Positions 1 to 7,362 of a DNA stretch of 64,000 nucleotides are shown here, one piece after another (the stretch's first letter is position 1; the number at the start of each line of letters is the position of its first letter). The position numbers were made by a program, and so were the translations under genes. The notes beneath the pieces were generated by a model, which was not told the origin of the DNA, did no database searches, and worked only from the letters and a program-made list of their open reading frames with translations. Source of the stretch: Streptomyces niveus (GTDB lineage Bacteria > Actinomycetota > Actinomycetes > Streptomycetales > Streptomycetaceae). The stretch spans positions 7,741,001 through 7,805,000 of the forward strand of contig NZ_CP018047.1 of the NCBI RefSeq assembly GCF_002009175.1, given 5' to 3'.

Positions 1-1
1 C

Positions 2-436
2 TTCGATCACATCGGCGGCGAGGGGATCATCACCTCGTTCGGGCTGCTCGCCCCCGGCGGCACACTCGTCTCGTACGGCACGGCCTCCACCCGCGACATC
101 GAGGGCTCGGCCAAGTGGCCCGTCCTGAAGGTCGTCGGCCGGCTCCAGCTCTGGAACGCGCTGCCCAACGGCAGGCACGCCCACTTCTTCAACATCTGGG
201 CGGGCAAGCGGCGCGCCGGCGCCTTCCGGGCCCGGCTCCGGGCCGATCTCACCGAGGTGCTGACCCTGCTCGCCGACGGGGCGATCACTCCGCAGGTGGC
301 GGCGCGCGTACCGCTGTCGCGGGCCGCCGAAGCGATGACCCTTGCCGAGTCCGGCACGGTGACGGGAAAGGTCGTGCTGGTCCCGGACACCGCGGGGGAG
401 GGCGACCACGGAGGTCTCGGCGAGAGCCTCGCGTGA
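2..436 (+). CDS. Zinc-binding/quinone-type dehydrogenase, C-terminal fragment (5' end outside window)
   Basis: An open frame enters the window at base 2 and ends at a TGA at 434-436, giving about 144 C-terminal residues. The sequence runs from FDHIGGEG through LLAPGGTLVSYG to SGTVTGKVVLVPD. This is the typical end of the medium-chain dehydrogenase/quinone oxidoreductase family: the last Rossmann strands with the glycine-rich APGG turn, then the closing GKVVL strand. Members reduce quinones or enones with NADPH. The catalytic domain is upstream of the window, so zinc dependence and substrate cannot be judged. The frame is complete from the window edge to its stop, so it is truncated only by the window boundary. 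Confidence 0.8.
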   Translation, partial: FDHIGGEGIITSFGLLAPGGTLVSYGTASTRDIEGSAKWPVLKVVGRLQLWNALPNGRHAHFFNIWAGKRRAGAFRARLRADLTEVLTLLADGAITPQVAARVPLSRAAEAMTLAESGTVTGKVVLVPDTAGEGDHGGLGESLA

Positions 437-757
437 CTCGGTCGACCCACCACCGCCCGGCGCCGGGCCGGACGACGGCCTGCGAACCCGGCGACGACGA
501 CCGGCGGGAATCCGGGATCCACCTCGCCCGCGAGCGGCGGCGCCGGCCGCTCGAAGCGGCCGCGCGCCGCAGGCGTGGCGGTGATCGCCCCCGGCGCCTC
601 GTACGCCCCCGGGAACCATTGCCGTCGTGGCGCGGGCGCACGGTCACCAGCCGTACCTTGTCCTCCAGCCCTACCTCGCCGGGGATCGGGATGCAGACCA
701 TGAGCGCGCCCCCACACTCCGTACGCCCCGAACACCCGGCCCACACCCGGTCCGCCC
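437..757. other. Intergenic stretch, no gene supported
   Basis: These 321 bases lie between the stops of two convergent genes. No convincing gene, terminator or operator is seen. A minus-strand frame opens with a GTG that overlaps the cebR stop (GTGA, 758-761). It reads like coding sequence for only about 45 codons before becoming arginine-rich shadow sequence of the upstream gene, so it may be a degraded remnant. Confidence 0.5.
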
Positions 758-1786
758 TCACGCCGAGTCCCGCACCACCAACGTCGTCGGAAGCAGGAGT
801 TGTTGGTGCGCCGTCGTGGGCTCGGCGATCTCCTCCAGCAGCAGTCTCGTGATCGAGCGGCCGATCGCCTCGATGGGCTGCCGCACACTGGTCAGCGCCG
901 GTGTCGTGTGCCGCGCGATGACCGAGTCGTCGAAGCCGATCACCGCCACGTCGTCGGGCACCCGGCGCCCCCGCTCGCGCAGTTCGGTCAGCGCGCCCGC
1001 CGCCATGACGTCCGACGCCACGAACACGGCGTCGATCCCGGGGGCGCGGTCGAGGAGGTCGCGCATCGCCGTACGCCCGCCCTCCTCGGTGAAGTCCGAG
1101 ACCGCGACGAGCCGTTCGTCCGGCGCCGTGCCCCGCTCGGCCAGCGCCTCGCGCCAGCCCCGGAGCCTGCTGTTGCCGACGTCCATGTCGAGCGGACCGG
1201 TGATCGTCGCGATCGTCGTGCGTCCGGCGTCGATCAGGTGCCGTACGGCTGTCGCGGCGCCGCCGACATTGTCGGAGTGGACATGGCTCAACGACTCGTC
1301 GGGCGAGCGCCGGCCCGCCAGGACCGTCGGCATACGCATCTCTTCGAGCAGGCCCGGCAGCGGGTCGTCGTCGTGGATCGACACCAGCAGGACGCCGTCC
1401 ACCCGGCGCGCCGCCGCGAAGCGCGTCAACCGGTCGAGTTCGCGCCGGTCACGCACCAGGATGAGCAGCAACTGCATCTCGGTGTCGGCCAGTTCCGTAC
1501 TGACCCCACGGATCACGGCGGAGAAGTACGGCTCCGCCGCAAGCCGGCTCTCGGACTCGGGGATCACCAGCGCGACGCAGTCCGTCCGGCTCGTGACGAG
1601 ACTTCGCGCCGCCGGGTTGGGTATGTAATTCAGCTCCGTGATGGCCGTCTCGACCGCGGCGCGGGCCTTCGCGCTGACGCCGGGCGCCCCGTTGACGACC
1701 CGCGACACCGTCCCGCGTCCCACCCCCGCCAGCTCGGCGACGGCTTCAAGAGTTGGCCGCTGACCTTGGTGTTTACGGCTGCTCAT
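758..1786 (-). CDS. cebR: CebR, LacI-family repressor of cellobiose utilisation
   Basis: This is a 342-residue LacI/GalR-family repressor. An N-terminal helix-turn-helix (about residues 11-38, with GVGRGTVSRVVNGAPGVS) is followed by a periplasmic-binding-protein-like sensor domain. The ATG at 1786 was chosen because AGGAG lies just upstream and the protein then begins MSSRKHQGQR directly before the HTH; an upstream in-frame extension has no such support. It is divergent from a sugar-binding lipoprotein, two permeases and a GH1 glucosidase, and the 14-bp palindrome between them (1956-1969) is the known CebR box. In characterised Streptomyces, CebR represses cebEFG-bglC until cello-oligosaccharides bind. 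Family and motif are seen directly; the CebR identity rests on synteny plus the exact operator. Confidence 0.9.
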   Translation of the reverse strand: MSSRKHQGQRPTLEAVAELAGVGRGTVSRVVNGAPGVSAKARAAVETAITELNYIPNPAARSLVTSRTDCVALVIPESESRLAAEPYFSAVIRGVSTELADTEMQLLLILVRDRRELDRLTRFAAARRVDGVLLVSIHDDDPLPGLLEEMRMPTVLAGRRSPDESLSHVHSDNVGGAATAVRHLIDAGRTTIATITGPLDMDVGNSRLRGWREALAERGTAPDERLVAVSDFTEEGGRTAMRDLLDRAPGIDAVFVASDVMAAGALTELRERGRRVPDDVAVIGFDDSVIARHTTPALTSVRQPIEAIGRSITRLLLEEIAEPTTAHQQLLLPTTLVVRDSA

Positions 1787-1912
1787 CGCTTCTCCTGACT
1801 TCTGCCCCGGAGGGCGGCCCTGTTCCGCCTGCGCAGGGCACTTGACCCGCGACGTACCGCTGCGCACCGGCCGGCGCCGGACATCTCCGGGCAACGGAAA
1901 CGTCTTCAACTC

Positions 1913-1941
1913 TTGACACGGTGCGACGTTCTCCGCAGAGT
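1913..1941 (+). promoter_or_regulatory. Candidate promoter of cebEFG-bglC
   Basis: A -35 TTGACA (1913-1918) and a weak -10 CAGAGT (1936-1941) are separated by 17 bp. The predicted start at about 1948 lies just upstream of the CebR box, so a bound repressor would block initiation or early elongation. Confidence 0.55.
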
Positions 1942-1955
1942 CTTCCACAACCGAC

Positions 1956-1969
1956 TGGGAGCGCTCCCA
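1956..1969. promoter_or_regulatory. CebR operator (14-bp perfect palindrome)
   Basis: TGGGAGCGCTCCCA is a perfect palindrome and matches the established CebR box of Streptomyces exactly. It lies between cebR and cebE, about 90 bp before the cebE start. I found no second copy elsewhere in the window by eye. Confidence 0.93.
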
Positions 1970-2057
1970 TTCTCCCGTTCACCGGATGCCGGGCCCGCGT
2001 CCGGTGTGTTCAGTGAGTCACTTTCGGCGCGTCGAGCGCCTCGCAAGGAGGAAGCAC

Positions 2058-3446
2058 ATGGGCACCGCCCGTCATCGCTTCGGATCCACCCTCTCCGCAC
2101 TCCCGTCCCGCTTCCCGCACGGTTCACCGAACCGATCTCCGCGGCGTTCCCCGAAGCGTTTTCCGACCCTCGCCGCGGTCGCGGCGGCCGGTCTGTCCCT
2201 TGTCCTCGTCGCCGGCTGCGGAGGCGGCGGTGACACGGGCGAGGCGAAGACGAAGGACGGCAAGACCGTCATCAGCATGGGGCTGTTCGGTGTCATGGGC
2301 TTCAAGGAGTCGGGACTCCTCGACCGGTACATGGAGGAGAATCCCGACATCCTCATCGAGGCCGACGTGGCCGGCGACGAGCAGACGTACTACACCGCGC
2401 TCCAGACCCATCTGGCCGCGGGCAGCGGCCTCAAGGACATCCAGGGCATAGAGATAGGCCGGGCCAAGGAGCTGGTGGACACCCGGTCGGACAAGTTCGC
2501 CGACCTGTCCAAGACGCCCGGCCTCGACCACTTCCTGCCGTGGAAGTCGAGCCAGGTCACCACCGAGGACGGCAAGCTGCTCGGACTGGGCACGGACATC
2601 GGCCCGATGGCGGTCTGCTACCGCAAGGACCTGTTCGAGCAGGCCGGTCTGCCGACCGAGCGCGCCGAGGTGGAGAAGCTGTGGGCGGGCGACTGGGCCA
2701 AGTACGTCGACGTCGGCCGGGACTTCAAGGAGGGCAACAAGAAGGACAAGGTCGCCTTCATGGACAGCTCCAGCGGCCTGTTCAACGCGATGATCTACGG
2801 CGATGAGAAGCAGTTCTACGACAAGGACGGCGAACTCATCTACAACGACAACCCCGTCGTCAAGGACGCCTGGAAGCTGGCCGCCGACGCCGCCGAGTCC
2901 GGACTGACCGCCAAGCTGCGGCAGTTCCAGCCCGGCTGGGACCCGGGGCTGGCCAACGGCACCTTCGCCACGGCGGTCTGTCCCGCGTGGATGCTCGCGC
3001 ACATCAGCGAGAAGGCCGGCCCGGCGAACCAGGGCAAGTGGGACGTCGCCAGGGCTCCCAAGGGCGCCAACTGGGGCGGCGCGTTCCTCGGGGTGATGGA
3101 CAACAGCCCGGTGAAGAAGGAGGCCGCCGATCTGATCGCGTGGCTGACCGCGCCCGAGCAGCAGGCCGTCATCTTCGAGAAGCTCGGCAACTTCCCCTCC
3201 TCCAAGACGGCGCTGGACATACCCGAGGTCGCCAACGGCAAGTCCGAGTACTTCAGCGACGCGCCGATCGGCCAGATCTTCGGTGACGCGGCCAAGGAGA
3301 TCCCGGACGAGCAGGTCCTCGGACGCAAGGACGGCACGATCAAGGACACGTTCTCGGCCGGTCTCCAGCTGATCGAGGGGCAGGGCAAGAGCCCGGACGA
3401 GGCGTGGAAGACGACGGACGAGCGCATCAAGAAGCTCACGCGCTGA
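2058..3446 (+). CDS. cebE: CebE, cello-oligosaccharide-binding lipoprotein of an ABC importer
   Basis: This 462-residue extracellular solute-binding protein (MalE/UgpB type) has an unusually long basic N-terminus rich in Arg, Ser and Pro. A hydrophobic segment and the lipobox LVAGC follow, with the lipidated Cys at residue 54, then a GGGG linker. The ATG at 2058 follows AAGGAGG at 2045-2051, which is better than an upstream in-frame alternative at 1986. It is the first gene after the CebR operator and is followed by two MalF/MalG-type permeases. In Streptomyces, CebE captures cellobiose and cellotriose. No ATPase is encoded nearby, as expected, since ceb-type importers borrow the shared ATPase MsiK. 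Confidence 0.9.
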   Translation: MGTARHRFGSTLSALPSRFPHGSPNRSPRRSPKRFPTLAAVAAAGLSLVLVAGCGGGGDTGEAKTKDGKTVISMGLFGVMGFKESGLLDRYMEENPDILIEADVAGDEQTYYTALQTHLAAGSGLKDIQGIEIGRAKELVDTRSDKFADLSKTPGLDHFLPWKSSQVTTEDGKLLGLGTDIGPMAVCYRKDLFEQAGLPTERAEVEKLWAGDWAKYVDVGRDFKEGNKKDKVAFMDSSSGLFNAMIYGDEKQFYDKDGELIYNDNPVVKDAWKLAADAAESGLTAKLRQFQPGWDPGLANGTFATAVCPAWMLAHISEKAGPANQGKWDVARAPKGANWGGAFLGVMDNSPVKKEAADLIAWLTAPEQQAVIFEKLGNFPSSKTALDIPEVANGKSEYFSDAPIGQIFGDAAKEIPDEQVLGRKDGTIKDTFSAGLQLIEGQGKSPDEAWKTTDERIKKLTR

Positions 3447-3461
3447 GTCCATTGGGGAGGA

Positions 3462-3500
3462 CCCGGCGGCCGGCGCCATCCGACCGGCCCGGCCGCCGGG
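3462..3500 (+). promoter_or_regulatory. Intra-operon hairpin after cebE
   Basis: A perfect 12-bp inverted repeat (3462-3473 with 3489-3500, 15-nt loop) begins 16 nt after the cebE stop and has no T-tract. Stems like this after the binding-protein gene of sugar-import operons often protect the upstream message or cause partial termination, so more binding protein than permease is made. Function here is inferred. Confidence 0.55.
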
Positions 3501-3621
3501 GCACCCACCGGAACCCCGGCCCCCTCACCAGTAGCCCCTCACCACTCCAGTCCCTCACCACTCCGCCACTCCAGCAATCCGCACATCAGCAACCCATAGA
3601 CCCCAAGGAAGGACGCCCCGC

Positions 3622-4692
3622 GTGGCCACCTCCACCCCGTCAGCCCGCACAGACGGGCAGCCGCCCCCGACACCGGACGGCTCCACCGGGAAGGGCGGCG
3701 CCGGCCGCGGCGCAACCGCCGGCCAGTCGCGACGCAACATCCTGCACCGGCTGGACGTACGAGCGGTGCCGTACGCCTTCATCGCCCCGTTCTTCCTGAT
3801 CTTCGGGGCCTTCGGGCTCTACCCGCTCATCTACACCTTCTGGATCTCGATGCACCGCGTCGAGCTGTCCACCATGGACATGATGGAGTGGCGGGGACTC
3901 GCCAACTTCACCGAACTCATCGACGACGAGCGGTTCTGGAACGCGCTGACCAACACCTTCACCATCGGTGTCATCTCCACGGTCCCGCAGCTGCTGATGG
4001 CGCTGGTCCTCGCTCATCTCCTCAACTACCGCCTTCGTGGCTCCACGTTCTTCCGGGTCGCCGTCCTCACCCCGTACGCCACCTCCATCGCCGCCGCCGC
4101 GCTCGTCTTCACCATGCTCTTCGAGCGCGACTTCGGCATGATCAACTGGGGCCTGAGCTTCTTCGGGATCGAGAACGTCGACTGGGAGAACCAGAAATGG
4201 CCCGCCCAGTTCGCCATCTCCGCCATCGTCATCTGGCGCTGGACCGGCTACAACGCCCTGCTCTATCTCGCGGCGATGCAGGCGATACCGAGAGACCTGT
4301 ACGAGGCCGCCGCCATCGACGGCGCGTCACGCTGGCAGCAGTTCCGCCAGGTCACCATCCCCGGCATCAGCGCCACGATCGTCTTCACCATCGTGCTCTC
4401 CACGATAGGGGCAACCCAGCTCTTCGGTGAGCCGCTGATCTTCGGGCAGGGACCGAACGGGATCAGCGGGGGCGCCGACAACCAGTACCAGACGCTGGGG
4501 CTGCTCCTCTACGAAGAGGGCTGGAAGAACTACCAGATGGGCCGGGCCGCGACGATCGCCTGGGCCATGTTCCTGATCCTCGTCCTCGTCTTCGTCCTCC
4601 AGCGCGTCGCCGCCCGCGTCAAGGCGGGCCGGCCGGCACGGGCCGCCAAGGTCACGAAGAAGACCAAGTCCACGCCGTCCGCCACGTCCTGA
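3622..4692 (+). CDS. cebF: CebF, ABC transporter permease (MalF-type)
   Basis: This is a 356-residue inner-membrane permease of the binding-protein-dependent carbohydrate family. A disordered Pro/Gly-rich N-terminus of about 50 residues precedes a first membrane segment (FIAPFFLIFGAFGLYPLIYT). Further hydrophobic spans follow, and the cytoplasmic EAA loop that docks the ATPase is visible as YEAAAIDGASRWQQF. The GTG start at 3622 is preceded by AAGGAAGGA. The C-terminus is a Lys/Ala-rich tail. It sits between cebE and cebG (18 nt before cebG) and forms with CebG the heterodimeric channel for cello-oligosaccharides. Permease family is certain; substrate rests on the locus. Confidence 0.9.
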   Translation: MATSTPSARTDGQPPPTPDGSTGKGGAGRGATAGQSRRNILHRLDVRAVPYAFIAPFFLIFGAFGLYPLIYTFWISMHRVELSTMDMMEWRGLANFTELIDDERFWNALTNTFTIGVISTVPQLLMALVLAHLLNYRLRGSTFFRVAVLTPYATSIAAAALVFTMLFERDFGMINWGLSFFGIENVDWENQKWPAQFAISAIVIWRWTGYNALLYLAAMQAIPRDLYEAAAIDGASRWQQFRQVTIPGISATIVFTIVLSTIGATQLFGEPLIFGQGPNGISGGADNQYQTLGLLLYEEGWKNYQMGRAATIAWAMFLILVLVFVLQRVAARVKAGRPARAAKVTKKTKSTPSATS

Positions 4693-4710
4693 CCAGGGAG
4701 CAGCAGCCGC

Positions 4711-5640
4711 ATGACCATCGACACCGCACCCGTCCGGGCGGACGCGCGCGACGGGGCTCCCGAGGCCCCCGCGACCTCCGGCCGCCGCCGGACGCGCCTC
4801 GCGCTGCGTCCCGGCGCCGGCCGCCAGCACCACGCCGGACCGCTCGCCTACCTCCTGCTCGGCCTCGCCGCGCTCGTGTCCCTCTTTCCGCTGTACTGGA
4901 CGGTGGTCGCCGCGTCCACCGACAACACCCGCGTGTCGCAGACCCCGCCGCCCTTCCTGCCGGGCCCGAATCTGCTCAAGAACCTCGGGATCGCCTGGCA
5001 GGACGCGGCCATGGGCAAGGCGATGATCAACAGCCTCATCGTCGCCGGCGCCATCGCGCTGTCGACGGTCTTCTTCGCCACCCTGGCCGGCTTCGCCTTC
5101 GCCAAACTGCGCTTCAGGGGACGGAACCTCCTGCTGCTGCTGGTCATCGGGACGATGATGGTGCCGCCGCAGCTCGGAGTCGTACCGCTGTTCATGATGA
5201 TGGCCGATCTCGGCTGGGGGCAGACACTCCCGTCCGTCATCTTCCCGACGCTGGTCAGCGCCGTCGGTGTGTTCTTCATGCGGCAGTACCTCAAGGAGGC
5301 GCTGCCCGACGAACTCATCGAGGCGGGGCGCCTGGACGGCGCGCACTCGCTCCGCATCTTCTGGAGCATCGTGCTGCCGATCGCCCGTCCGCCCATGGCG
5401 GTTCTGTTCATGATCACGTTCGTGCACGCGTGGAACGACTTCTTCTGGCCGTTCATCGCACTCGACATGACCAACCCCACGGTGCCCGTCGCCCTCACCC
5501 AGCTCAGCGCGGGCTATGTGCGCGACCAGTCCGTGATCATGGCGGGCGCGCTGCTCGGCACCCTGCCACTGCTGGCGATGTTCATCGTCTTCGGACGCCA
5601 GATAGTCGGCGGGATCATGCAGGGAGCGGTCAAGGGCTGA
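4711..5640 (+). CDS. cebG: CebG, ABC transporter permease (MalG-type)
   Basis: This 309-residue permease is the partner of CebF. After a charged N-terminus of about 45 residues it shows six hydrophobic spans beginning with the LAYLLLGLAALVSLFPLYW region. The conserved EAA loop (IEAGRLDGAHSLRIFW) contacts the shared ATPase. The ATG at 4711 follows a GGGAG ribosome site. It is 18 nt downstream of cebF and clearly cotranscribed. A C-rich 171-base gap separates it from bglC, containing only a weak 7-bp hairpin at 5741-5761, so bglC is probably read from the same transcript. Confidence 0.9.
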   Translation: MTIDTAPVRADARDGAPEAPATSGRRRTRLALRPGAGRQHHAGPLAYLLLGLAALVSLFPLYWTVVAASTDNTRVSQTPPPFLPGPNLLKNLGIAWQDAAMGKAMINSLIVAGAIALSTVFFATLAGFAFAKLRFRGRNLLLLLVIGTMMVPPQLGVVPLFMMMADLGWGQTLPSVIFPTLVSAVGVFFMRQYLKEALPDELIEAGRLDGAHSLRIFWSIVLPIARPPMAVLFMITFVHAWNDFFWPFIALDMTNPTVPVALTQLSAGYVRDQSVIMAGALLGTLPLLAMFIVFGRQIVGGIMQGAVKG

Positions 5641-5811
5641 CCCCCCGGCTCCCGCGCCCAGCCTCCGCGCGCCCCAGCCCTCCCGTGCCCGGCCCCCGCA
5701 TCCCGTTCTCCCGCGCCTCGCCCTGCCCTCTGCGCCCACGCGCGCCGCAAATGCCGGCGCGGCCCAACACACCGCACACGGCACACAGTTCAACTCCTGA
5801 AAGGGACCCTC

Positions 5812-7257
5812 GTGGCCACATCCCCCTCCGTACGAGTCTTTCCGCCCGAGTTCCTCTGGGGCACCGCGACCGCCGCCTACCAGATCGAGGGCGCCGCACG
5901 GGAAGCCGGCCGCACCCCCTCCATCTGGGACGTCTACTCCCGTACCCCGGGCAAGGTCCGCAACGGCGACACCGGTGACATCGCCGCCGACCACTACCAC
6001 CGCTGGCGCGAGGACACCGCGATCATGTCCGACCTCGGCGTCGGCGCGTACCGCTTCTCGGTCTCCTGGCCGCGCGTGCGGCCCACCGGCACCGGCCCCG
6101 CCTCCCAGGAGGGCCTGGACTTCTACCGCCGTCTCACCGACGACCTGCTGGCCAAGGGCATCGAACCGGTCGTCACCCTCTACCACTGGGACCTCCCGCA
6201 GCATCTGGAGGAGGCGGGCGGCTGGCCGGAGCGGCGTACGGCCGAACTCTTCGGTGAGTACGCGGCCCTCGTCGCCGACGCGCTCGGCGACCGGGTCAAG
6301 ACCTGGACGACACTCAACGAGCCGTGGTGCAGCGCCTTCCTGGGCTACGGCTCCGGGGTCCACGCGCCCGGCCGTACCGACCCCGTCGACGCGCTGCGCG
6401 CCGCCCACCACCTCAACCTCGGCCACGGGCTCGCGGTACAGGCGCTGCGCGACCGGCTCCCGGCGGACGCGCGGCTGTCCGTCACGCTCAACCTCCACCA
6501 TGTACGGCCCCTGACCGACAGCGAGGCGGATCTCGACGCGGCCCGCCGGATCGACGGGCTCGCCAACCGGGTCTTCACGGGTCCGATGCTGGACGGCGCG
6601 TATCCCGAGGACGTCATGGCGGACACGGCGTCGCTCACCGACTGGTCCTTCGTCCGGGACGGGGACACCGCGCTGATCAACCGCCCGCTGGATTTCCTCG
6701 GCGTCAACTACTACTCGCCGACGCTCGTCTCCCACCACGCGGGACCGCCGGCCCACCGGTCGGACGGGCACGGTGTGAGCGACCACAGCCCGTGGCCGGG
6801 CGCCGACGACGTCGCCTTCCACCAGACCCCCGGCCCCCGGACCGCCATGGGCTGGACGATCGACCCCGAGGGTCTGTACGAGCTGCTGATGCGGGTACGC
6901 CGGGACCACCCCGGACTGCCGGTGATGATCACCGAGAACGGCGCGGCGTTCGACGACTACGCCAACCCGGACGGCGAGGTCCACGACCCGGAGCGGATCG
7001 ACTATCTGCGCGGCCATCTCACCGCCGTGCACAGCGCCATCGAGTCGGGAGCCGACGTGCGGGGCTACTTCCTGTGGTCGCTGCTCGACAACTACGAGTG
7101 GGGCTACGGCTACAGCAGGCGTTTCGGCGCGGTGTACGTCGACTACGCGACCCAGCGGCGAACCCCCAAGGCCAGCGCCCACTGGTACGCCAAACTCACC
7201 CGCAGCGGCAGTCTGACCGCCGTCACCCCGGGGGACGCGGTGGGCGACGGACGGTAG
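5812..7257 (+). CDS. bglC: BglC, intracellular GH1 beta-glucosidase
   Basis: This 481-residue family-1 glycoside hydrolase is close to the usual length for the family. It opens with the GH1 signature [17 protein letters not shown]. The acid/base glutamate is E170 in TLNEPW, and the nucleophile is E375 in ITENGAAF. There is no signal peptide, so it acts in the cytoplasm and splits imported cellobiose and longer cello-oligosaccharides into glucose. The GTG start at 5812 follows GAAAGGGA. It ends the ceb operon. In characterised species BglC also removes the inducing sugar and so resets CebR repression. Confidence 0.93.
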   Translation: MATSPSVRVFPPEFLWGTATAAYQIEGAAREAGRTPSIWDVYSRTPGKVRNGDTGDIAADHYHRWREDTAIMSDLGVGAYRFSVSWPRVRPTGTGPASQEGLDFYRRLTDDLLAKGIEPVVTLYHWDLPQHLEEAGGWPERRTAELFGEYAALVADALGDRVKTWTTLNEPWCSAFLGYGSGVHAPGRTDPVDALRAAHHLNLGHGLAVQALRDRLPADARLSVTLNLHHVRPLTDSEADLDAARRIDGLANRVFTGPMLDGAYPEDVMADTASLTDWSFVRDGDTALINRPLDFLGVNYYSPTLVSHHAGPPAHRSDGHGVSDHSPWPGADDVAFHQTPGPRTAMGWTIDPEGLYELLMRVRRDHPGLPVMITENGAAFDDYANPDGEVHDPERIDYLRGHLTAVHSAIESGADVRGYFLWSLLDNYEWGYGYSRRFGAVYVDYATQRRTPKASAHWYAKLTRSGSLTAVTPGDAVGDGR

Positions 7258-7287
7258 AACCCGGCCACGCGCGCTACGATCCGGTTC

Positions 7288-7341
7288 ATGTACCGGATCG
7301 TCATGGCCCCGCCGCACCACACCACCGTCGACCAGGGCTGA
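7288..7341 (+). CDS. Possible 17-residue leaderless ORF upstream of tap
   Basis: A short frame encoding MYRIVMAPPHHTTVDQG starts at an ATG 7 nt downstream of a -10-like TACGAT (7275-7280). That spacing fits a leaderless message. Its stop lies 21 nt before the tap ATG, with the tap ribosome site between them. It could mark the tap transcript start or couple translation. No known family; low support beyond position and spacing. Confidence 0.3.
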   Translation: MYRIVMAPPHHTTVDQG

Positions 7342-7362
7342 CGCGCGAAGGAGCGAGTGCCG

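Noticed and set aside
285..761. Minus-strand frame starting with a GTG that overlaps the cebR stop (GTGA), with about 45 coding-like codons (GGALMVCIPIPGEVGLEDKV).
   Set aside because: After this stretch it becomes Arg/Pro-rich shadow sequence of the dehydrogenase gene. No family recognised and no ribosome site. Possibly a gene remnant, but not supportable as a gene.
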